Shown: piece by piece, positions 56,207 through 64,000 of the stretch
How the letters are laid out: each line of letters starts with the position of its first letter
Numbering within the stretch: position 1 is the first letter of the stretch
Assembly (NCBI GenBank): GCA_934541105.1
Contig: CAKTDA010000004.1
Location: 401,961 to 465,960 of the forward strand
DNA: 64,000 nucleotides
Source: an uncultured Luteitalea sp.
Lineage (GTDB): Bacteria > Acidobacteriota > Vicinamibacteria > Vicinamibacterales > Vicinamibacteraceae
Reading direction: 5' to 3'
The notes under the pieces: generated by a model
The model's input: the letters and a program-made list of their open reading frames with translations, nothing else
Told to the model about the DNA's origin: nothing
Database searches by the model: none
Made by a program: the position numbers and the translations under genes

Positions 56207-57462
56207 TGGCAGTCGGTTCCTTTTCCGCCGGTTTGTCCGGCCTGAACGCCAACGCGACGTACCTGAGCGTCATTGGCAACAACCTGGCGAACATCAACAC
56301 GATCGGCTACAAGGCGAGCGCGGTCAGCTTCGGCGATCTCGTCAGCCAGAACGTCGGCGGCACCAGCCTCAACCCGATGCAGGTCGGGCTCGGCGTGGTG
56401 ACGGGGTCCATCTCGCCCGTGTTCAGCCAGGGCGCGATCGAGAACACGCGCGAAGCCACCAACGTCGCCATCCAGGGCGACGGCTTCTTCGTCGTGCGGG
56501 GCGACGACGGCAACGCCTACACGCGGGCCGGCAACTTCAGCTTCAACGACGAGGGCCAGCTGGTGACGACCGACGGGTGGCGGGTGCAGGGCTACACCCA
56601 GATCGACCAGGCCACCGGCGAGGTGATCACCACCGGCGGCATCACCGACATCGTCGTGCCCCAGGGCGTGCTTCGCGCGCCGGTGGCCACGACGACAATT
56701 CGCGCGCAGATCAACCTCGACGCCGCCGCGGACGTGACCGGCGCGGCCAACTACACGGCGTCGATGCAGGTGTACGACGCGCTCGGCAGCCAGCACGTCG
56801 TGACGATCGAGTTCCAGAAGACCGGGCCCGGCGCGTGGACCTACACGGCCACCGTGCCGCAGGAGGACGTCAACGGCGGCACCGGCGTGTTCCAGCTCGC
56901 CACCGGTGCGCTGTCGTTCGACGGCAACGGGAAGCTCGTCGCTCCGCTGGCCGACGTGGTCCTCACCGGACCCGCCACGTGGGCAAACGGCGCAACCGGC
57001 AACAACATCACGTGGGACATCACGCCGCCGCCGTCCACGGAACCGGCGCTGACGAGCTTTGCCAAGGCCTCGCAGACGGCCGCTCCGGAGCAGGACGGCG
57101 CGCCTGCAGGCGAGGCAAGCGAGATTGCCGTGTCGGCCGACGGCACGATCCTCGTGAAGTTCGGCGGCAAGGAAGTGCCCGTCGGCCAGATTGCCATGGC
57201 GAACTTCAACAACCCCAAGGGCCTGGCGAAGATGGGCGCGAACCGCTACGGCGAGACCCAGGCGGCGGGCCTCCCCAACATCGGCACCGCCGGCACGGGC
57301 GGGCGCGGCACGCTCATCGGCAGCGCCATCGAGCAGTCAAACGTGGACATCGCCACCGAGTTCACGCAGATGATCCTCGCGCAGCGGGGATATCAGGCCA
57401 ACTCGCGCACCATCACCGTCTCCGACGAAGTGCTCGTCGAGACCCTGCAGCTGAAGCGGTAG
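56203..57462 (+). CDS. flgE: Flagellar hook protein FlgE
   Basis: 419 aa hook subunit. N-terminal FSAGLSGLNANATYLSVIGNNLANINTIGYKAS and C-terminal IEQSNVDIATEFTQMILAQRGYQANSRTITVSDEVL are the conserved terminal helices; between them are GDGFFVVRGDDGNAYTRAGNFSF and a variable surface domain with VYDALGSQHVVTIEFQKTG. Four-base overlap with flgD; fliK follows after 6 nt. Confidence 0.96.
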   Translation: MMAVGSFSAGLSGLNANATYLSVIGNNLANINTIGYKASAVSFGDLVSQNVGGTSLNPMQVGLGVVTGSISPVFSQGAIENTREATNVAIQGDGFFVVRGDDGNAYTRAGNFSFNDEGQLVTTDGWRVQGYTQIDQATGEVITTGGITDIVVPQGVLRAPVATTTIRAQINLDAAADVTGAANYTASMQVYDALGSQHVVTIEFQKTGPGAWTYTATVPQEDVNGGTGVFQLATGALSFDGNGKLVAPLADVVLTGPATWANGATGNNITWDITPPPSTEPALTSFAKASQTAAPEQDGAPAGEASEIAVSADGTILVKFGGKEVPVGQIAMANFNNPKGLAKMGANRYGETQAAGLPNIGTAGTGGRGTLIGSAIEQSNVDIATEFTQMILAQRGYQANSRTITVSDEVLVETLQLKR

Positions 57463-57468
57463 GCCACC

Positions 57469-58929
57469 GTGAACCTCGTCCCGTTCTCCGCCGCCATGCC
57501 CGCAGCCGCACACGCGGCTGCCGGGTCGCCGCGTTCCCGCGTGGCCGTCGCGCCCGGGCGGGACGATCACGCCTTTGCGCATGCATTGGCGGCGGCCCGA
57601 AAGGATGTCGCGGGCCAGGAACAGGCGGCACCTGAGACATCGACTGCACGCGACGCGTCCCCGCGCACCCAGGAGCGGGACGGGCAGGGCGACACGCCCC
57701 TCGTCCCGACAGCCGACGAGTCGGCACCCGCATCGCCGCCGGCGACGCCCTGGCTGCTCATTGCCCTCGAGCACGTCGCGGTGGCGCGACCCCTTGCCGG
57801 ACCTGACCCGACCGGGCAGGAACCGACAGCGGACGGCGCCCCCGCACTCATCGCGGCTGGTGAATCGACCGGGGGCAGTACGGCTTCCGCGCTCGTGCCC
57901 CCGGCCGGCGTGAACCTCGTCCCGGAAACGCAGCTCGTGGCGGCACCTTCGGGTGAAGGAGCCACGATACCCGTGGATGCCGTCAGCACGGCGGCAACCG
58001 AGGACGGTGAGCTGCCGACCGTCGCTGGCACGCCTGCGTTCATGGTGACCGCGCCGCCTCCGCGGACCTCGACGACCGGCGTGACCGGGCACGACCCGGT
58101 CGCTCCCGCGAGCGAGCCCGAGCCGCCGGTGCCGCCGCAGGACGGCGATGGCACGGGCATCCCTGCCGCAGCCGAGGCGCTCGTGCCCGTCGGCGCGCAA
58201 GCGGCGCGCCGGATCGATCCGGCGCGAGTGCCGCAGGCGGCCGCCTCCGGACACGACCTCCAGGGGGTGACCGACGCCGCGCGCGAATCTGCCGACGCCC
58301 AGTCGGCGCGGTTCCTCGAGGCAGAGGGGGAGGGGGCGTTGCCCATCGAGACCGGCGCACTGCCAGCCGCTCCCGCCGCGCAGACAACGGACGGGACCAC
58401 GCGCGGGGCGCTGCACCTTTCGGCGCCGGCAGGCGCCCGGTCGTCGGACGCCGACGGTTCGGCAGCGACTGGCGTCGCGCCACTTGCTCCGGTCACGATG
58501 GCGGCCGATCGTCCGGCCGCGCCGGCACCCGCCGCGCCGGTCGCGCCGCACGCACCCGTCGCCGGCGAGCAGGTTGCCGCGCAGATTGTGTCGTCGCTGA
58601 AGATGCAGTGGAAGGACGGGCTCGGTGAGGCCCGGATTCACCTCCGGCCCGATGCGCTCGGCACGGTCACGGTCTCGCTGCGTGTCGAGCACGGCGCCGT
58701 GACGGCCGTCGTGCGCGCCGACTCGCCGCAGGTCCAGGACTGGGTACTCCAGCACCAGCAGTCCCTCCGCCAGCAACTCGAGGCCGCGGGCCTTCGACTC
58801 GACGACCTGACGGTCAATCCCGACGACCGCCGGCAGGAGGGCTCGCGCGACGATCGACAGGCACCGCACCGCCGCCATCCTCGACCGCGCCAGGACGAGC
58901 ACGCCCCGACGTTCGAACTGCTGGCCTGA
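57469..58929 (+). CDS. fliK: Flagellar hook-length control protein FliK
   Basis: 486 aa molecular ruler. The first roughly 370 residues are Ala/Pro/Gly-rich and probably extended; the C-terminal substrate-switch domain contains LGEARIHLRPDALGTVTVSLRVEHGAVTAVVRA and LRQQLEAAGLRLDDLTVN. A charged tail follows. GTG start at 57469. fliK usually precedes flgD-flgE; here it follows them. Confidence 0.88.
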   Translation: MNLVPFSAAMPAAAHAAAGSPRSRVAVAPGRDDHAFAHALAAARKDVAGQEQAAPETSTARDASPRTQERDGQGDTPLVPTADESAPASPPATPWLLIALEHVAVARPLAGPDPTGQEPTADGAPALIAAGESTGGSTASALVPPAGVNLVPETQLVAAPSGEGATIPVDAVSTAATEDGELPTVAGTPAFMVTAPPPRTSTTGVTGHDPVAPASEPEPPVPPQDGDGTGIPAAAEALVPVGAQAARRIDPARVPQAAASGHDLQGVTDAARESADAQSARFLEAEGEGALPIETGALPAAPAAQTTDGTTRGALHLSAPAGARSSDADGSAATGVAPLAPVTMAADRPAAPAPAAPVAPHAPVAGEQVAAQIVSSLKMQWKDGLGEARIHLRPDALGTVTVSLRVEHGAVTAVVRADSPQVQDWVLQHQQSLRQQLEAAGLRLDDLTVNPDDRRQEGSRDDRQAPHRRHPRPRQDEHAPTFELLA

Positions 58930-59124
58930 TCGACGTCGTGTCGAACGGCCGTCACCGCGAGACGTCCGGTGGCGGCCGGCCGGCCGGCCTGCGAGAGGCT
59001 GGTTTCGGGCAATCGGCACTTTCCGGCCAAACTTGAGTGCCTGCCCGCGTGACCCCGTGGTCGCGCGGGCGGCATCAGCCTTGCTCCTTCGACTCTCGCC
59101 GCGCTGACGCGGCGCAGGAGTCCC

Positions 59125-59637
59125 ATGAGCAACGCTGCCAAGCCCGAAGAACCCGCCCCGAAGCGCCGGCGCATCCTTCCCATCCTGCTCGGCCTCGTCG
59201 TCGTCCTTGGCGGCACGGGCGCGGGTGGCTACGTCTGGTGGACGAAGCACCAGGCCGCGGTCGCCGCGAGTGCCGACGGCGAGGCGGCCAAGGCCACGCA
59301 CGAACCCGCGGCCGAGGAGGGCCACGGGGTGCTCCTGCCGCTCGACACGTTCACGGTCAATCTTGCCGACACCACGGCCTCGCGCTTCCTGCGCACGAAC
59401 GTCCAGCTCGTGCTCGCCGTCGAGGAGGACGTCCTGAAGGAGCTCGAGCACGAGAAGGTGCCCATCGTCCGCGCGCGTGCGGCGGTGCTCGAGCTGCTTG
59501 CCGAGCAGAAGTCCGACGTGATCAACACCCCCGAGGGCAAGGACGCCCTCAAGGCCGCAATTCGCGCGCGCGCCGGCAAGGCGCTGCACCACGAGGTCGC
59601 CGATGTCCTCTTCTCCGACTTCGTCATCCAGTTCTGA
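59125..59637 (+). CDS. fliL: Flagellar basal body-associated protein FliL
   Basis: 170 aa single-pass protein: a basic N-terminus (KRRRILP), a membrane helix (ILLGLVVVLGGTGAGGYVWW, about 17-36) and a periplasmic stomatin-like domain with LPLDTFTVNLAD and FLRTNVQLVLAVEEDVLKEL. It supports stator function. The 195-nt gap upstream may hold a promoter. fliN starts 35 nt before the stop. Confidence 0.94.
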   Translation: MSNAAKPEEPAPKRRRILPILLGLVVVLGGTGAGGYVWWTKHQAAVAASADGEAAKATHEPAAEEGHGVLLPLDTFTVNLADTTASRFLRTNVQLVLAVEEDVLKELEHEKVPIVRARAAVLELLAEQKSDVINTPEGKDALKAAIRARAGKALHHEVADVLFSDFVIQF

Positions 59638-59905
59638 GCTCGCGCTGCCGGCGGCGCTTGCCGGGTTCGGCGACGTGCGGATGCGGGTGGACGTCCTGCT
59701 CGGCAAGGGCGTGTTGACGCTGCGCGCCTGCCTCGCCCTCCAGCGGGGCAGCGTCGTGCGGCTGACGCAGTCGGCGGGTCAGGACCTCTTCGTGCTCGTC
59801 AACGACGTGCCGGTCGCTCGCGGCGAGGTGGTGATCATCGACGACAGCGTCTCGCTCCGTCTCACCGAGTGCCGGCAGAAGGCTGCCGCCGAGGCCCTCG
59901 CGTGA
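59603..59905 (+). CDS. fliN: Flagellar motor switch protein FliN
   Basis: 100 aa with a single SpoA domain: VRMRVDVLLGKGVLTLRACLALQRGSVVRL, FVLVNDVPVARGEVVIIDDSVSLRLTE. A Ser-rich N-terminus overlaps the end of fliL. FliM, which normally lies between fliL and fliN, is absent; no FliM N-terminal or middle domain is present in any frame here. Confidence 0.9.
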   Translation: MSSSPTSSSSSELALPAALAGFGDVRMRVDVLLGKGVLTLRACLALQRGSVVRLTQSAGQDLFVLVNDVPVARGEVVIIDDSVSLRLTECRQKAAAEALA

Positions 59906-60279
59906 TGCTTCCGTTCCTCGTGGCGCAGGCGCAGGTCGTGACCGAACCCGGCTGGTCGGATGGCCCCGGCGTGGTCCGCACGCTCCTGTCGCTCATCGTC
60001 GTCATCGGCCTCATGGCCGGGTGTGCCTGGCTCGTCCGCCGTGGAGGCCTGCAGCTCGGCGCCCGTCGCGGCGTGCGGGCGGTGCAGGTGGAGACGGCCG
60101 TGCCGCTCGGCGATCGCCGCCAGCTCGTGATCGTTGCCGTCGAGGGACGACGGCTGCTCCTCGGCGTGACGCCGATGCAGGTCTCGCTCGTCACCGAGCT
60201 TGCCGGTGGCGGCTCGTTCGCGCAGGCGCTCGATGCCCGGGTGGAGACGCCGGGTACGGAAGGCGTGGGCCGGTCGTGA
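59905..60279 (+). CDS. fliO: Flagellar biosynthesis protein FliO
   Basis: 124 aa: a membrane helix (LLSLIVVIGLMAGCAWLVRR, about 29-48) and a cytosolic beta-rich domain with VQVETAVPLGDRRQLVIVAVEGRRLLLGV. FliO stabilises the FliP ring during assembly. ATG in a TGATG overlap with fliN; the next gene overlaps its stop the same way. Confidence 0.88.
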   Translation: MLPFLVAQAQVVTEPGWSDGPGVVRTLLSLIVVIGLMAGCAWLVRRGGLQLGARRGVRAVQVETAVPLGDRRQLVIVAVEGRRLLLGVTPMQVSLVTELAGGGSFAQALDARVETPGTEGVGRS

Positions 60280-61019
60280 TGCGCCGCGCGCTCGTCCTCG
60301 CCGCCGGCACGTGCCTGGCGTGGCTTGCCGGTGCCGCCCCGGTGCTCGCGCAGGCGTCGGGCAGCACCCGGATCGACATCGACGGCATCGGCGCGATCTC
60401 CGCGCCGCTGCAGGTCGTGCTGCTGCTGACGCTCCTCAGCTTCATCCCGGCCATCCTGATGACGATGACGGCGTTCACGCGCATCGTCATCGTCTTTCAC
60501 TTCCTGCGGCAGGCGCTCGGTACGCAAGAGGCGCCGTCGAACCAGATCCTGATCGGCCTGGCGCTGTTCCTCACCGTGTTCGTGATGGCGCCGGTCGGCG
60601 AGCAGGTGAACGCGCAGGCCGTGCAGCCGGTGCTCCGCAACGAGATCACGGTGACCGAGGCGCTCGAGCGTGGGGCTCCGCCGCTGCGCGCGTTCATGCT
60701 GAAGCAGACGCGCGAGAGCGACCTGGCGTTGTTCGTGGAGATGGGGCGCGTCGCGCGTCCCGAGACGCCCGAGCAGATCCCGATGCGGGTCGTGATCCCG
60801 GCCTTCATCCTGTCGGAGATCAAGACCGGCTTCCAGATGGGGTTCTACCTGTTCGTGCCCTTCCTGCTGATCGACCTGGTGGTGTCCACGACGCTGCTCT
60901 CGATGGGCATGCTGCAGCTGCCACCCGCGATGATCTCGCTGCCGTTCAAGGTGATGTTGTTCGTGATGATCGACGGGTGGAACCTGCTCGTGTCGTCGCT
61001 CGTGCGCAGCTTCCTCTGA
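60279..61019 (+). CDS. fliP: Flagellar export gate protein FliP
   Basis: 246 aa gate subunit with a cleavable-type signal (LVLAAGTCLAWLAGAAPVLAQ), then LLTLLSFIPAILMTMTAFTRIVIVFHFLRQALGTQ and AFILSEIKTGFQMGFYLFVPFLLIDLVVS, the family signatures. Four core membrane helices. fliQ follows after 7 nt. Confidence 0.97.
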   Translation: MRRALVLAAGTCLAWLAGAAPVLAQASGSTRIDIDGIGAISAPLQVVLLLTLLSFIPAILMTMTAFTRIVIVFHFLRQALGTQEAPSNQILIGLALFLTVFVMAPVGEQVNAQAVQPVLRNEITVTEALERGAPPLRAFMLKQTRESDLALFVEMGRVARPETPEQIPMRVVIPAFILSEIKTGFQMGFYLFVPFLLIDLVVSTTLLSMGMLQLPPAMISLPFKVMLFVMIDGWNLLVSSLVRSFL

Positions 61020-61026
61020 GGTCCCC

Positions 61027-61296
61027 ATGTCCGAAGCCCTCGTCGTCGGCATCGTCCGCCAGGCCATCGAACTGGCCATCCTCGTCAGCCTGCCGATGCT
61101 CCTTGCCGGCCTGATTGCCGGCGTGCTCGTGAGCATCTTCCAGACCGTCACCAGCATCCAGGACAACGTGCTGGCGTTCATCCCGCGCGCGGCGGCCATC
61201 TTCCTGACCTTCGCGATCACCTTCCCGTGGATGCTGCGGCTGATGTCGGGGTTCGCCCGGCAGATGGTCACGCGGCTGCCGGAGCTCGTGCGCTAG
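61027..61296 (+). CDS. fliQ: Flagellar export gate protein FliQ
   Basis: 89 aa with two membrane hairpin helices; LAGLIAGVLVSIFQTVTSIQDNVLAFIPR is diagnostic. fliR begins at the next base after the stop. Confidence 0.97.
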   Translation: MSEALVVGIVRQAIELAILVSLPMLLAGLIAGVLVSIFQTVTSIQDNVLAFIPRAAAIFLTFAITFPWMLRLMSGFARQMVTRLPELVR

Positions 61297-62052
61297 ATGG
61301 ACCTCTCACCGGTGCTCCTCTTCGCGGTGGCGCTGATTCGTCCAGGCATGCTGGTGATCGGCACGCCGCTGTTCGGCGGCACGTTCACGCCGCCCATGGT
61401 GCGGGTCGGGCTCGTCGTCGTGCTCGGCGCCTTCATGGCGCCGGTGATCGGGCTCCCGCGCGAGGTCGAGAACGGTCTCTTCCTGTCGCTCGTGCTGCGC
61501 GAGGTGCTGATCGGGCTGGCGCTCGCGCTTTCGGTACGGCTGATCGTGGCGGGGGCCGAGCTCGGGGGCTACCTGTCAGGGTTCCAGATGGGGCTCTCGT
61601 ACGCCGCGCTCGTCGATCCCCAGAGCGGCGTCCGCAACAACGTGCTGGCGGCGCTGTATGGATCGATCGCGGTCATCGTGCTGTTCCTCATCAACGGGCA
61701 CCACGACCTGCTGCGCGCCCTCGCCGAGTCGTACGAGGCGCTCCCGATTGGCGGCGGCTCGGTGGCCGCGGGCCTCGGCGAGCTCGTGGCGCGGATGTTC
61801 GGCCTGATGTTCACCCTCGGCGTGCGCCTGGCGGCGCCGATCGTCGTCACGCTGCTCATCGTGGAGATCGCGCTCGGCATCGTGTCGCGGGTGGCGCCGA
61901 CGCTCAACCTGATGATCACCGCCGCACCGGTGCGGTTGCTCGTGGGGTGGACGGCACTCGCCCTGACGCTGCGCGTCCTGCCCGACATCATCACGCGCGC
62001 CTTCGGGCCGGCCTTGACGCTCGGCGCCCGCACGGCCGGCGCCTTCCACTGA
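61297..62052 (+). CDS. fliR: Flagellar export gate protein FliR
   Basis: 251 aa polytopic gate protein: ALIRPGMLVIGTPLFGGTFTPPMVRVGLVVVLG, GYLSGFQMGLSYAALVDPQSG and LMITAAPVRLLVGW. Normal length. flhB follows after 3 nt. Confidence 0.96.
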   Translation: MDLSPVLLFAVALIRPGMLVIGTPLFGGTFTPPMVRVGLVVVLGAFMAPVIGLPREVENGLFLSLVLREVLIGLALALSVRLIVAGAELGGYLSGFQMGLSYAALVDPQSGVRNNVLAALYGSIAVIVLFLINGHHDLLRALAESYEALPIGGGSVAAGLGELVARMFGLMFTLGVRLAAPIVVTLLIVEIALGIVSRVAPTLNLMITAAPVRLLVGWTALALTLRVLPDIITRAFGPALTLGARTAGAFH

Positions 62053-62055
62053 GCC

Positions 62056-63117
62056 ATGGCCGACGACCGCACAGAAAAGCCCACACAACGGCGCCTCGAC
62101 CAGGCCCGTCGTCGCGGTCAGGTCGCCCGGAGTCGCGATCTCAACGACGCGTTCCACCTCGGCGCGGCGCTGCTGGTGCTCGCCTACTGGGGACCGTCGA
62201 TGATCGCCGGGCTCGGCACCGTGGTGGCCACGGGGCTGACGCGCCTCGGTGACGCGCGGGTGCAGGCCATCACGAGCGGGGAAGTCGTCAACCTGGCGAT
62301 CTCGGGCGTGTTCCAGATCGCGTGGCTCGTTGCGCCGCTCGCGGTGGCGGCGCTGGCCGCGACGGCGGCCTCGACGCAGGCGCAGGGCGGGTTCGTGATC
62401 GCCAGCGAGGCCCTCCGGTTCGACCTGAACCGCCTGAATCCCTCGTCGGGCCTGAAGCGGCTGGCGCCCTCGCAGGCAGGCCTCAACCTCGTGAAGACGC
62501 TCGTCGCCGCGACGATCGTCGGCTCGGTCGCCTGGCTGTCGGTGCGCAGCGCGATCGACGAGGCGCCGCGGCTGGCGCTGCTGGCGCCGGTGGCGTCGGG
62601 GATGACCGCGTGGGAGCACACGGTCACGTTGCTGAAGCGCTCGGCGATCACGCTGGTCGCGCTCGCGGTGGCCGACTTCGGCCTGCAGAAGTGGCGGACC
62701 GGGCAGTCGCTGAAGATGACGCGGCAGGAGGTCAAGGACGACCTCAAGATGTCGGACGGCAACCCCGAGATCAAGGCGCGCGTGCGGCGCGTGCAGCGTG
62801 AGATGGCGCGCAAGCGGATGCTCGCGGCCGTCCCGAAGGCGACCGTGGTGGTGACCAACCCCACGCACTTCGCCGTGGCGTTGCGCTACCAGCGCGGCCA
62901 GGCGGCCCCCGAGGTGGTGGCCAAGGGCACCGACGCGCTGGCGCTGAAGATCCGCGGCATCGCGCGCGAGCACGGCGTGCCGATCGTCGAGAACCCGCCG
63001 CTGGCGCGGGCCATCCACAAGCAGGTCGAGGTCGGCGAGTACATCCCGGCAGATCTGTTCGAAGCGGTGGCCGAGATGCTGGCCTACCTGATTCGCCTCA
63101 AGCAGCTGTCGATCTGA
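62056..63117 (+). CDS. flhB: Flagellar export switch protein FlhB
   Basis: 353 aa: four membrane helices in the first 210 residues, beginning EKPTQRRLDQARRRGQVARSRDLNDAF, then a cytosolic domain with the autocleavage motif NPTH (from Asn268) that switches export from hook to filament subunits. The C-terminal IPADLFEAVAEMLAYLIRLKQL is typical. Confidence 0.97.
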   Translation: MADDRTEKPTQRRLDQARRRGQVARSRDLNDAFHLGAALLVLAYWGPSMIAGLGTVVATGLTRLGDARVQAITSGEVVNLAISGVFQIAWLVAPLAVAALAATAASTQAQGGFVIASEALRFDLNRLNPSSGLKRLAPSQAGLNLVKTLVAATIVGSVAWLSVRSAIDEAPRLALLAPVASGMTAWEHTVTLLKRSAITLVALAVADFGLQKWRTGQSLKMTRQEVKDDLKMSDGNPEIKARVRRVQREMARKRMLAAVPKATVVVTNPTHFAVALRYQRGQAAPEVVAKGTDALALKIRGIAREHGVPIVENPPLARAIHKQVEVGEYIPADLFEAVAEMLAYLIRLKQLSI

Positions 63118-63133
63118 GAAGAGGAAACCGCAG

Positions 63134-64000
63134 ATGTCCACCCCCAGGCCCTTTGCCGCCTCCCAGTTGCTCGTACCGGGCGTCGTCGTCCTGGTCCTGG
63201 CGCTGATGGTGCTGCCGCTGCCGCCGGTGCTGCTCGACCTGCTGCTGTCGGTGGACATCGCGCTGTCGGTCGTGCTGCTGCTGACGGCCGTCTACGTCAA
63301 GGATCCGATCGAGTTCTCGGTCTTCCCGTCGTTGCTGCTCCTGCTCACGCTGCTGCGCCTCTCGCTCAACGTCGCGGGCACGCGCCTGATCCTCCTGCAC
63401 GGGCACGAGGGCGTCGATGCCGCGGGGCACGTGATCATGTCGTTCGGGCAGTTCGTCGTCGGCGGCAACTTCGTGGTGGGCACGGTGGTTTTCCTCGTGC
63501 TGATTGCGATCCAGTACGTGGTCATCAACCACGGCGCGGTCCGCATCTCCGAGGTCACGGCCCGCTTCACGCTCGACGCGATGCCGGGCAAGCAGATGTC
63601 GATCGACGCCGACCTCAACGCCGGCACGATCGACGAGCAGGAGGCGCGCCGGCGCCGCGACAACGTCCGCAAGGAAGCCGACTTCTACGGCGCAATGGAC
63701 GGCGCCATCCGGTTCACCCAGCGCGACTCGCTCGCGGCCCTGCTGATCACCGGCGTCAACATCGTCGCGGGCCTCGTCATCGGCGTCATGCAGTACGAGA
63801 TGGAACTGGTCGAGGCGGCCAGGACCTTCACGCTGCTGACGGTGGGCGAGGGCCTTGTCACCGCCATCCCGGCGCTGCTCGTCTCGATGTCGGGCGGCCT
63901 CATCACCACGCGCGCCTCGTCGGAGACCTCGCTTGGCGACGATGTCGCGACGCAGTTGCTGTCGAAGATGCAGCCGCTTGCAATCGGCGCGGCCGTGCTC
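63134..64000 (+). CDS. flhA: Flagellar export gate protein FlhA (3' end outside the window)
   Basis: The first 289 codons are visible: membrane helices, KDPIEFSVFPSLLLLLTLLRLSLNVAGTRLIL, the FHIPEP-type cytosolic loop (DAMPGKQMSIDADLNAGTID, RRRDNVRKEADFYGAMDGA), further membrane helices and GLVTAIPALLVSMSGGLITTR. The ATG at 63134 lies 16 nt after flhB, with GAGGAAA upstream. The cytoplasmic ring domain is beyond the window. Confidence 0.97.
   Translation, partial: MSTPRPFAASQLLVPGVVVLVLALMVLPLPPVLLDLLLSVDIALSVVLLLTAVYVKDPIEFSVFPSLLLLLTLLRLSLNVAGTRLILLHGHEGVDAAGHVIMSFGQFVVGGNFVVGTVVFLVLIAIQYVVINHGAVRISEVTARFTLDAMPGKQMSIDADLNAGTIDEQEARRRRDNVRKEADFYGAMDGAIRFTQRDSLAALLITGVNIVAGLVIGVMQYEMELVEAARTFTLLTVGEGLVTAIPALLVSMSGGLITTRASSETSLGDDVATQLLSKMQPLAIGAAVL

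Noticed and set aside
58930..59124. Second sigma-54 promoter before fliL
   Set aside because: A GGCAC element exists near 59016, but the matching -12 GC is not at the right distance.
61576..63258. A 560-codon minus-strand frame across fliR-flhB
   Set aside because: His/Arg/Asp-rich antisense translation; fliR, flhB and flhA are complete on the plus strand.

Overview
The window is one continuous stretch of very GC-rich, gene-dense bacterial chromosome. I see no phage, transposase, integrase or CRISPR array. The gene set points to an Acidobacteriota member, most likely a Luteitalea/Vicinamibacteria-type organism. The evidence for this is an Oar-like TonB receptor with an N-terminal carboxypeptidase-regulatory domain, an ECF sigma factor paired with a Ser/Thr kinase carrying TPRs, a GMC oxidoreductase with a gluconate-dehydrogenase subunit-3 partner, and exported amidase-type enzymes. 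This assignment is inference from gene content; no rRNA is present.

Layout. 1-10.5 kb (minus strand): rsmA (cut by the window edge), a TPR-type Ser/Thr kinase and its ECF sigma factor, a small zinc metallopeptidase coupled to endonuclease III, an Oar-like outer-membrane receptor and a GMC oxidoreductase. 10.6-13.6 kb: a Tat-exported subunit 3, then an SOS-related group (an ImuB-like Y-family protein that has lost its catalytic acidic residues, a DUF3467 protein, lexA). 13.6-20 kb (plus): a coupled operon of a secreted hypothetical protein, recG, rsmD, coaD, an aminotransferase and a GlcD-like oxidase. 20-23.3 kb: an ArnT-like glycosyltransferase and rho. 23.3-28.1 kb (minus): a proteostasis operon hspR-dnaJ-clpB-pcm, whose PIMT carries a lipoprotein signal. 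28.2-30.5 kb: a TerC-family protein coupled to an ATP-grasp/bacilliredoxin fusion. 30.5-41.8 kb is mixed: ferrochelatase, surE, tRNA-Pro, a PEP-mutase-family enzyme, an exported formamidase-like protein, a hybrid histidine kinase, a decayed DUF72 gene, a baeRF-type release-factor relative, a secreted protein with a phospholipase A2 active-site signature, acylphosphatase and apt.

41.85-64 kb is devoted largely to signalling and motility. After tRNA-Arg and a YfgM-like TPR protein come a GAF histidine kinase with receiver, HDOD-CheX-CheY, a FlrB-like kinase facing an NtrC-type sigma-54 activator (FlrC-like), and another response regulator. A good sigma-54 promoter then precedes a 14.6 kb flagellar operon (flgB flgC fliE fliF fliG fliH fliI fliJ flgD flgE fliK fliL fliN fliO fliP fliQ fliR flhB flhA), which runs off the window. 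The kinase/activator pair next to a -24/-12 promoter suggests local control of flagellar gene expression. The cluster has no fliM between fliL and fliN, and its flgD is only 109 codons.

The least ordinary items are the ATP-grasp/bacilliredoxin fusion behind TerC, the lipoprotein-type PIMT with two well-placed starts inside a chaperone operon, the PLA2-signature secreted protein, the non-catalytic Y-family protein beside lexA, and the missing fliM.
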